Assembly (NCBI RefSeq): GCF_021018895.1
Contig: NC_079386.1
Span: 4,383,835 to 4,447,834 of the forward strand
Direction: 5' to 3'
DNA: 64,000 nucleotides
DNA from: Seriola aureovittata
Lineage: Eukaryota > Chordata > Actinopteri > Carangiformes > Carangidae
A program made the position numbers and the translations under genes. Positions 12,376-23,680 of this stretch are shown in pieces (the first letter of the stretch is position 1; each line of letters opens with the position of its first letter). The notes beneath the pieces are model-generated. The model saw nothing but the letters and a program-made list of their open reading frames with translations, had not been told where the DNA came from and searched no databases.

Positions 12376-13115
12376 CTAAACTATCTGAGCCTTGTGGATC
12401 AGGGAGGCGTGGGGGCTGATCATAGTCGGGCTCGGTCGGGGTTTGGGCCTCAGCGTGCCATTAGTCTGCTGATAGCGTGTACTGTGAGCCTCGGACACCT
12501 GGGAGCTGTTGGTCTCGCTGTATTGGTCATCGGGATGCTCCTGGCTGGCAGGACCCCCCAAACCTTCATCCACTTCATCCTCATCGTCTGTCACTGGTGG
12601 GTAGTTGCAGCTCATGGGAGGGTGCTGGTGATTTTTGGCGACGCTTCCTGGCCGCGAGCCCCCGTCTGTCGGGATAGAGGCGCTGCCGTTTAGCTGTCTC
12701 ACAACCTCAGTGGACTGCACCATGGGGAAAGACGATGGCGTGAGAGGAGGGTGGAAACGGGTTTCCTGCTGCAAAGACAAAGAGCGGACACACACTTAGT
12801 AATTTCATCATCATCAGCTGAATATGCAGAGGTTAATAAGCTGGGTGAGATGCATTCCACAATTGGGTGAAATCACGTATTGACATGCCCAGAAATGCAC
12901 ACGCACAGAGACACACTTACTAAAGACATAGTGCTGTTTCTCACATATGTTTCTACTCTCAGTCGGGTATCCTCATCTCTATCCAGAAGCCTTTCTCTCC
13001 CCCTCCTCGAGTTGTTGTGCAGGACTGGTCTTCCCAGGTAGTCAAAAGCTCCCCCTCCTCCTCCTCCACGCCCACCTGAGATAGTAGATCGGCTGTCACG
13101 GCAGTGAGTCTGCTC
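12376..13115 (-). CDS. nectin4: nectin4 last two exons: Gly-rich tail and PDZ ligand
   Basis: Exon 12921-13115 encodes EQTHCRDSRSTISGGRGG, a run of glycines, FDYLGRPVLHNNSRRGRERL and MSL. Exon 12376-12768 begins QETRFHPPLTP, runs through an acidic patch (DDEDEVDEG) and TNGTLRPKPRP, and ends HKAQIV. The acidic patch plus NGTLR-KP matches the end of human nectin-4, but the Gly-rich exon has no counterpart that I recall there. Confidence 0.85.
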
Positions 13116-16100
13116 CTGTCAGTGCAGAACAGGAGACGGATAAATTGGTTGGTCCGATTGTCATGTGCCCATCTTGTGTAAAAACCATCTCAGTGTAGTT
13201 TTACATCTCCTCTCTCAGGCTTCTCTCTGGAGCTCTAGTGACCACAGGTCGGTTAGCCAATCAGAAGAGAGGAAGCTCTGAGCCTCTCTTCTGTTTTCTG
13301 AGTGGTTGAGTAAATATATGGCAGATTTAAGGTAAAACACAAAAACCAAATCCTGCAATGTTGGATGGTGGGTTCAGGGGGGTCATGCTGGGGGCATGGC
13401 TGAGAGCGGTGACAGCTTTGTTGTGACATCACAAAGTTACAGAAGTCCTGACGGCTGGTTTTAAGGCTCAGTGTCTGCAGGCTGTGTGCATTTCTCTGTG
13501 GACTGAGAGCTTTGATACTTCCACAGTATTAATATAGAAGCTAGACCTGTTTTATAATCATAGAAGACATGGACATCTACCTTTACATGGAACCTTTAAA
13601 ATTTCGTGTCTTTAGTGATAGAGTGCTATTTATTTAAAGCAGTTTCTGAAACTGATAACTGGCTTGATACTAGAGATTTAAATCCTTTGTTAAGAATATT
13701 ATCTCTGTTGAATGAAAATTCACTTGAAATAGGGGCAGTACCATTCTTATATATCAGGCGTTTAATGGCGTTTCCAGCTCATAAAACTAACTGTAAACAA
13801 TTACATAAAATACATTTGGCTGGAATACCAGCTGACAAGCAATCCTGTAAACTTTGATCCATTCTGTGCATCACAGTCATGTTGGCTTTTCATTTTTACC
13901 CTCATCTCAGTATGTTATCCTTATCTTTTGTTTATTTTTTATTTGGTCATCATTGTATTCATTATGGTTTCCTGCTTATTCTATTTCAATGCTCCATGTC
14001 ATTTATGATTGAAATATTTGCAAAAGTTTTGCATATTGTGAAAACAATAAATTGTTAATCATGAAAAAAATATATATACACATTTTTACCTAGTATAACT
14101 GCTGTAAATCAGGTTTTTAATAATAAACCAACAATGAGTGAATATTTACTTGGGTTTAAATGAAGCCTATATTTCTTATATTTAATACCAAATTACATAG
14201 TTCATTATCAGGACACCTCAGAAGAAAATTATTAGGAAATTATGAATCTGTAATATTGTAAATAGAGTATGTAAGATTCTTTTCTGAGTCCCAAATTTCT
14301 AGACTCCTGGTAAAACAATGCTACAATAAGAGTTGTTTAAATTCAAAATGTTTATGCAAATGTATAAATATGGATATAAAAGGCTAACAATTGCTGTGAG
14401 CATATAAAACTGGAATAACATCGTGGTCAGCATTAATACATGACACCATTAGCACCATTAGAGACTATAGAGAGGATTAAAAGCTCCAAGGGGAAAGAGG
14501 ATAAATATCACCCAGAGATCTTCAGCATTACATTGCATTACTATTATCAATATCTGAGATGCACTACATTCAGATTCTGACAGTAAAGCCCCAGTCCCTC
14601 GGCCCCCGGCCCCCGGCCCTGCATGCAGAGTTAGATAGATACTTAGACTGACCCCGAGGGAAGACAGGCTGGTCCTCAGGGTTCCCTCCACCCTCAGAGG
14701 GATGTTTTCCTCTGTCTGCAAGTCAAAGAAACAGAAGGAAGGACTTAGCTGTGAGGACTCAAGATAACTCAAAAAAAAAAAAAAAAAGTTTGTGCATAAA
14801 ACATCATCCCCTTTCAAAGAGTCCGAACCCACTCACTCATTTCCACAACTGGCTGACAGCCATGTTCATAGAGCACAGAATTAAGTATTCATCACAGTGA
14901 AATCTGGAGGATTTCTGAGGAATCTTTGAATAAATAATCGTGTGAAACACTCTACTGATTTTGATCAGAGTCTCACAGCCTGAATCAGGTCGTGCAGAAA
15001 TAAGAGAAAGCACAAGACGATGCTGCAGAGTGAAAATAATAATTCAGTAATAGTACCGCTCCTCTGGTATCTGTGCTGACAGAGTTCATTCTCCTGAAAG
15101 AAGCTTGCCTGGAGAGAGTTGTTATTTCCTCCCTGTGAGAAACAAGACGGAGAGAAAAAAGCAAAAAGATGTTTAAATGATTGAAGTGAATCCCATAATG
15201 TACATACTTTCTTTCATTTGTTTCCATTTCCTTGTTGTTACTTTGCACATCTCGCCTACACAGTCATTTATCAGCTGAATATCACACTTCTCACTCCTCT
15301 AATTCTACTTAACACGCTGCTGTTGTAGCTGTCAGTTGTAATAGGCTTAATAAGCCCCAATTCGCTCCATCCTCTTTGCCTCGCTCTGCCCTACGGAGAC
15401 TATTAAAAGTTTGATCTCATCTTATCTCATCTTAATTAAACATGGTGTTATATCCACATACTTCCTCTCAGTCAGCTCCTTCTCCAGCTTCAGGTTCTTG
15501 CGCTTGTGGTGGCACGTGACCGTGACGACGATGACGAGCATCAAGATCAGCAGCCCGACAGACACGACCAACACGACGAGCATCAGCATGTTTTCGGGCG
15601 CGTCGTGGTCCCCCAAAGAGTCTGCAGAGAGTGAGTAGGAACATATGCAGGATGAGATGGATGTATATACCTGTGTGTTATTATTATGACGAGTCTCAAT
15701 CTGTCATGTCCACAGCGCTGTCACCTACCTGTCACGACAATCTCCACCTCCGCCTTCCCTACTCCCACTTCGTTCTTCGCCTCACACCCGTAGATGCCTT
15801 TATCTGTTGAGTTGAGGGGTCGCCTGAAAGCTAGTGTTCCGTTAGGGTGGGCGATCACACCTTCTGGCAGCTGTCCACCTTTTCTGCAAACACAATAAGA
15901 TTCAAGACAAAGTTACATTACGGAGCATTTAGATCAACACATGGACGTCCTGGGTTGTTGTTCGTGACCTCATCGCACAGCAGAGGTGGAATCAGCGATC
16001 GTGGGAAACTTAACAAAACAATGCATCCTGTTTACTGAATATATTTAGCTAAACTTTTTGTCTTATTTTCAACCAAGAGCTGCCACTGTTGCTTTATATT

Positions 16101-16861
16101 ATGTATTATGTATACGATTGGCCGTAGCCTCTGTAACATCAGTTTTCTCAGAGTGGCCTGCTAGCTGTTGCCATCTTGGCAGTGTCTGACTTGACCTAAC
16201 TAATCCAAAAATGGTCAAAGAGGTACGGCGTGTGGGGAGTTAAAACTTTGTTGCAAGCATACCAGTCACCTGTCACTCAAGGCAACACGCCCACAGTTAT
16301 GCCAACCTTTAAGTCTTAATAAAATCTAATCAGGTGAGTTATACAAAATTCCAGTCCCCTGTACAGTTGTCATTAGCTTTAGACATTAAAACCTTTTTTT
16401 TGTATTAGACTGTAACAACAAAGTTGGACATTTTAACATGGGAGCCTATGGGGATTGACTCACTTTTGGAACCAGCCTGAAGTGGCCATTAGAGGAACTG
16501 CAGTTTTTGACACTTACATGTTGGCGGTTTGCCTTTGACACACTTTACTTGGAACTTCGATGTCAATTTGCTTCATGTTAAGGTGTCAGAGAAAAATGTC
16601 AGAAGATGGTGGAGAGATTATAATCAAATCTCAACCCTCCCTTCAAAAAATAACTGATCATAACTAACATCCATTTCTGCTTTTCATTTCAACCTAAACA
16701 TATGACACCTCACCCTTTAATCAGTGAGAGAGAAAAACAGAATGTAGTCATTCCCTGAAATAATGAAAATTTACTTTGACGAATTCAGTCCTGCAATCCC
16801 AAACTAAAGGACAGCTAGTACGAGTTCAACATGCCACAACTTGAGGAACGGTGAGCGACCT

Positions 16862-16892
<31 letters not shown>

Positions 16893-17764
16893 TAATGTAC
16901 TGTATATATAATTAATGTATAGATATGAATCGATCTTGGTTTTGTTTGTTGCATTTTGTATTTAGTATTTTTGGAAATTATATTTTGATACTTTGGCAAT
17001 ATTGTTTTTTTCCTCACACTGTCATGCCAATAACCATTAGGCACCTTTGAATTGTAATTGAATCAAGAGAAGCAAAACTGACATTTATTTCTATTAAGAT
17101 GCCTCTTTTTATAATGAGCTTCTCAGTTCTGTGTTACACTAACACGGTTGTTTGGAAACCATATACTGTATTTCCTAGCAGCGTGACTCAAGAAATTTTG
17201 ATGAACAACACCGTCCAGGGTGTTGCCTCAGTGTTGTTGTTTTGATCTAATCACCTTGAACGGACTTGAAATTGATGTCTGCCTGTTGCATTTTCAACCA
17301 GAAATACCTGGTTTGTTTTTTCCGCCACTACAGCAGCACGCTCCGAAACGAACCTGAGTTTTCTAATCAAAGTGCTGACTCCAGCTTTGAGCGCGCTGTG
17401 TTTCAGTGAGCCCCTATCTCTCGCAGGAAAGAGGAACTGTCTATTTTCACATATGCAGTACACGCACACCATCGAGATAACATCTCGCACCAATCCACAC
17501 GTTCTGCTTCCTCTTCCTCCTCTTGGCTCACCCCGACCCCCTTTACCCGTCCTCCTGCCCCACCCCCACTCCCCCATTTAGTTCACTCTCTCTCATTATT
17601 TCCCTTTCCCTTTTTTTTCTCATCCCCCTCATCCTCCCTCCTTCGTGTGAAACCGTCTCATCTGTCTGCTTTTGGCACAAGCCGCAACATGACACTTTGA
17701 CACCAGCTATTACTTCACCTGCCGCCTTTTATTGACAAATCCAACAGGTTTGTCGACTGCTGTA

Positions 17765-17799
<35 letters not shown>

Positions 17800-18633
17800 A
17801 CGAGTAAGGAGAGGTTGACTGTAACTAGAGATTTTGGGTGCTGACTTGGTTTTGTGTGTGTGTGTGTGTATACATGCTCATTCATGAGTGTGTAAGCCTG
17901 TATGCATGGTGTGTGTCTGGTGAGCCTTACTCACAGAGCCTCTTTTCCCAAGGTGTGTTCCTATGACTAACAGGTAATACGTACATCATCATATGGCAAA
18001 AACAAGTCAGATGAGGAGAAACCTCACCAAACTTATTTTTCCTTTACATTTTTAAGGACCCGTACCCCATCTTTGTGTTAGGAATTTCTCCCTTGGGGGT
18101 CTAACTGTCACCTCTCATAACCCGATGAGAGCCCTTTCTCTCCCAGACGCTTTTTTTGTGTCTCACATTTTTCTGGCCGAACTCTCCGCCACACCCTGAG
18201 AATATTTTCATGCACCAAGAGGAAATGGCCTTAAAGACGACACCTGGTGACTCAAGCAGAAGTCGGGCATCTGAGCGAAACCTTTTGTCGGAGGTTTAAA
18301 GCCACTGATTTTTAAATGACACGCAACGTTTGAATCTGTCAGTTTCCACTGAGGCAGCAGAATCAGGAGGTGGCAATGCCAGGGCTTGTTTGGTTAAGTC
18401 ATGTGGAAAGGGTGGAGATCCTCCCCCACTACACTGTGAAAGGTTGTTTCAGTCAAGTGTATTAGTGACCAAGCTACACTTACAAGTAACTAATACTTTG
18501 TTGGAAGAATTTATTAGCTGAGGTAATGCTGAATTAACTGTTAAGTGGAGACACGCATGCAATGTAAGATGGAGGCCATCCATGGACAATACCATCCACC
18601 CTCTCCACAACATACTGGCAGGACAGAATGTTG

Positions 18634-18719
<86 letters not shown>

Positions 18720-21543
18720 ACTTGAGAACTTCAAATAAATGAAAATAGCCCCCAAACAATGCACTATTTATCCTTGTTGGATTGATATTTGCTAAAAACT
18801 ACAGTTCCCAGCTGTTGTTTAGATGTAGCATATATTTATGATGAGTTGAACATTTTACATGTTCAGCAGAAAAGACTGGGTCTGTGTCTGTGTCTGGAAA
18901 CCACAGACAAGCTGAGCGTGTTGGTTTCAGCCTTTAGTTGGAATTTGGAGAGAACAGGAAACATATAGATCATGAGTGATGGCCTTAACCATTAACAGGT
19001 CAGTTGTTTCATCAGGATCTGAACTCACTAAGCTTAATGTCATAATTATAAGTTTTGAAATTCTTCTCAAAGTGGATTCGTATGAAACTGTCAAACTTGT
19101 CTCTTTAAATTGATACTGTCACTGTTACATTAAAGAAAAATAAAAGTGGAAAAAATAACCAAATGTTTGTTACAGACAATCTACTAAAAGTAAAACTAAC
19201 TGTAATTTGTCATTTTTTGGTCCCTGAGGATGACCTGAGATAACCCCACTGAACATCCCATTAAAACTTTTCCCTGGTGGAATCATTCAAAGTAATTACC
19301 ATAAACACTCTGGGAGTTACGAGAAAAATAACAGTGACCAGACACATCAGACAGTTAGTCACACGAGTACCAGACAGCCAGCGAGGGAGGCGAGTCCTAC
19401 TGTACCTGATCCAGGTGAAACTCTGTGGTTTGGGGTTTCCTCCGCTCAGACACCTCAGGGCAGCGTTCTCCATACCAACGGACCAGTCTTCATTGTAGCC
19501 AGACACCTCTGCATGTGGAGGGACTGGGAGGGAGAAGAAAAAATGTATGTGCTTAGAGCAATCGAGGCGAGTGAGAGAAAAAAGGAGGCATTATCATTAT
19601 CATTTCATGCTAAGGCTGAATATCCAAGCTGATGCACTTATGAGGGACAACTTCCAATGAATGCAATAAACCAACAGTATAATAACAAAGACCCACAGTA
19701 CTCTGACAATATCCTGTAATCCCAGAGTGATCTTTGGTTGATTTCAGAAAAGAAGAGAAATTAAGAAAAGTACGTTTTTCAGTTCCACAGTGACAATTTC
19801 AGTGAAAGGGAATTTAATATGGGCAGTCAAAATGAGTAATACAGAGAGGAATGTGTAGTGTAAGTGATCAAGTTCTTACTGAGTCTCTTCTTACTTTGAA
19901 GTGATGTTCACAGTGATAAAGAAAAAAAAGGAAGTGAAGCTGCGACTCTGTTACAAATGTTGAGACAGTTTTTTTTCCCCAGTTGTATTCTTGTTCTTTG
20001 CATGTTTTGAATTTGACGATCTCTTTGCCCAAGTGTGTGTTTTCTGTCGCGTAACACCACCTCCGTGTAAGATCCAATGTATACTCACAGTGCACGACCA
20101 GGCGGTTGCTGAGCCTGCGGGGGGTGGACGATGTCTCATGCCACACCAGACAGTCCAGCTTCTTGCCGTTCATGCTCCTCAGGGGGTGCAGGGAGTACTG
20201 CGTGGAGACAGCCCCATTGTCGGAGGAGCGGCCGGTGAACTGGCCGTTCAGGTCGGTGTCCCAGGTGAGGCGGGGGGGCGGGCGGCCTATGGAGCGGCAG
20301 GAAGCGGCCTGTCGGTAGGACTGTCCCTCCACCAGAATCACAGGGTCGATGGAGGAGATGGGAACGGCTGGAGGGAGGTTGGTTAGAGTGAATTACTGAT
20401 GAGTGCACACATAGACTTAACGAGATCTTTAAAGGTCCTGTACACGTACTTTCTCCATTATCTTCTTAGTGTGAGCTATGGGTCACTTGTGAACACAGTT
20501 TTCTCACAGAGTTTGAACTGTTGTGGTTATTTCACATTTGTTTTTTTTTCTCCACTGATTTCAAGTGGGCGGGGTTCAGTTGGGGAAAGGTGATGTCACT
20601 AATGTCATGCACCAATGTCAATTTAGAAACACTTGAATCAGAATCTGATAACATTTTTGGGGTCACTTGCTGTGATGTCATCAAACCACCCACACAAACC
20701 TGATGAAGCAGACAAAGGTGTGTTGTGTGTGTTGTGTGTAAATTATCAATAATAATGATTTTAGTTACTACTTTTTTTCTAAACCGGTGTCATTTATAAC
20801 CTTCACAGTTTGCTCTTTGCATACGAGCAAACCCTCAGTTTTGAATATGTTTTTATGCTGGCCTGCTACATAGTCTAGTTTGAATAAGAGATAAAAATAG
20901 AATAACTAATAAATGGAAAATTAATATAAGGGTTATAATTGTTGGAGTGGGATAATAATGTAAAAAGGTTAAAAAAAAATATAGTAAGACAAGTCTCTAA
21001 AAAGCTAAATAGGTTGAAAACTTAAAAAAATATTATCAGGAAATATTGCTTCCTGTGCGAGTGCTTATTGCCTTATAGGGAGTGAGTGAATTTATTGTGT
21101 GAAAAACTATTGACACATAAGGCGATGAGTAAGTATGTTATTATTATGTGACATTTCATTATTAGTCATGTATTAAAAGTCATCATGCTTTAGTATACAC
21201 AACTTAAATTGTGAAACTTTGAACGGTAACAACCAGCCCACTGACAGTTATATCACTTCCCTTTGTGACAGGAGTGACCTTTGGGATTAGCATCAGTCTT
21301 CATCCTTGTACAACATATTACCGCTCCTGTGATAACACTGTACGGCAGAGGCATTAGGGAGAGACTCACTCCATACGATGAGCGACATCTCACTGTCAAA
21401 GTTGCCAGAGGGGAAGGTGCTGATGCGGCAGATATACTTCCCCTCATCAGAGATGTCCGTGCTCATGATAACCAGAGACGAGTCCACTGTGGGTTCGCTG
21501 CTTCTAAAGCGCACACGTCGAGACCACGTCCCGAATGCTGCAG

Positions 21544-21584
<41 letters not shown>

Positions 21585-23644
21585 ATAAGACATGGGAGAG
21601 AGATGAGGAGCGACAGAGTTAAAGGAGAGTGTGAGGATGGATGTGACACAAAAGATTAAGTCCAGTAAGTTCAAAAGGCACCTCAGGGTCCCTTTTGTCA
21701 CCTCCATACACCATGCCTGAACTCATGCTTGAAATTACATTTACATTCCGGGCATTTAGCTCACAGTCTTATCCCACATGACGCACGCTCACAATGGATG
21801 TAAGCTTCACTTACTAAATCATAACATATTACAATAGACCAAAAATAAAGTGGCAATTTTTGACAGTCCGCTGTTCTTTTTAAATAGGTGTGAGCGCTCG
21901 TCTTAAAGCTATATAAAAAAAGCCTCACTGGATTAGCATATAGGAGTGAGTGCTCTGATATAGAAGCGAGTGAAGAAAGGAGGAAGTTACTCTTTTAGTA
22001 CGCAGCTGAGAATATAAAGCGAAACTCGAGAACGCCACTGGAACCACTGCGCCAACTGACCTGTCTGTCCGTTAATGTGGTGTGCGGTGATGATCTGCTC
22101 TGTCTCCTTATACCACGTGACCTGCACCACCACCACACCGCTCTCACTTGGCTGGTAGCGGCAGGGCAACACGGTCTCCTCTTCTGCCAAGGAACGTAGG
22201 GAACCATTTGGAGGGAGCCCCATAAACTCTCCATGTATCACTGTAACTGAAAGAGGAGAAGGACAGGAAGGTAAATCCATCTACTCAGCCGTAAAGCATG
22301 TGCAGCTAATTGGTTTTCTGCAGTGTAGTGACACCGAGCCCAACAATGACCTTTGACCTGTGACAGAAAAAACCTGTAGTTACTTCCTATTGCAACAGCT
22401 GTAGGAGATGGGAAATCATCTCATTCGCTAGATAAATAGATAATACATAGATAGAATAGAACAATGTGGTCTGAGCTTATTAATTTATCTTTGCTATTAT
22501 TTAAACTATAGCCATTAGCTACTAGCTAAAAAGAAGTTACTTCTGGCTCATGCTCCATGATTATGTATCACAGCCTCAAAGAAGTCTATTGCTATGGCTA
22601 AAAACATGAGGCAGTGGAGGGTAAGCAAAAAGTTAATTTCCCAAAAAACATGACTAATGCTACATTACCAGGAGCCGTCATTGTTTCTCAGTGTAAACAC
22701 ATTGGTTGCTTGTTTTCAATTCATTAATAATGAATAGTGCTACATTTGAATAACGTATGCTTGAAGTTGTGGTTATGAAAAGCAGCTAACAGGGTCACCC
22801 GTACACCCAGCTCGCCTGGCTGCGTCTTAAGATATAATCCTCCTATCAGCATTTTTCTAAACCTCACTGACTGTATTGTATATAAGTGTAAAAAAGGCCA
22901 AGTTGTGGTGTTTGTGAGGTTATGGTGGTGACATACTTTTTGGCCAAGCGCAGGAAGTAAGGCTAGCTGTTTCCCATCTCTTATATTCACCACACAACAT
23001 ACGGGTGTTATCAGTCTACCCATCAACTGTCAGCAAGAGATAAGCTTCCCAAAATGTGGAACTATTCCTTTAATGTAATATTTTCATTGTTTGTGACTGA
23101 ACCAAAGTTTTAGTAGTAAAGTTTGTGTGAGCCTCACATGATGGAAAAATGTTTATTGTTTACAGAATTAATCAGGTGAATACATGATGTTGTGTATGAA
23201 AATACAACTTCAGCCTTCTGTGGTCGAAATTGAGGGAAAAGATGAGAGCAGATGGGTGTCAAAGAGTCCACCCAGCGCAGACAGAAATGGGGGGAGGAGA
23301 GAGAAAACAGGTTGTCTAACAGAGGTGAGTACAAGTGAAGATATGTCGCTTAACTAGTCGCTCGAGATAAGCTTAAAAGCAAACTCACAGAGAGTTAACC
23401 TCAGTGTCTGGAGAGAGCGACACATTCAACGAGGCCCCAGGAAACATACAGCACAGGACTTACTGTATCATAAAGTCTATGTAGCCTATTGTGTGTCTCA
23501 CATTACAACAACACTGTAAAACACAATCACCCAGGTACCCACTTGTAGGAATCTCTTTTGTTCTCTCTGTCTGTTTACAGATCACATTTGTCTGATGTAG
23601 ACAAACTAATGTGTCACCTTATCTCCTCCTGTCCTCGAGCAATG

Positions 23645-23680
<36 letters not shown>

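Larger units (their letters stand above)
15884..19405. other. nectin4 intron inside the third Ig domain
   Basis: 3.5-kb intron separating the two halves of Ig3. It contains a dispersed repeat fragment, CA and GT microsatellites and an 86-bp TATC array (listed separately). No extra exon is seen. Confidence 0.6.

Noticed and set aside
19491..19511. Alternative acceptor after CCACATGCAG for the nectin4 Ig3 exon
   Set aside because: It would create an in-frame stop with the preceding phase-1 exon. The upstream CTCCCTCCCAG acceptor (exon start 19523) gives FPPHAEV, as expected for a nectin.
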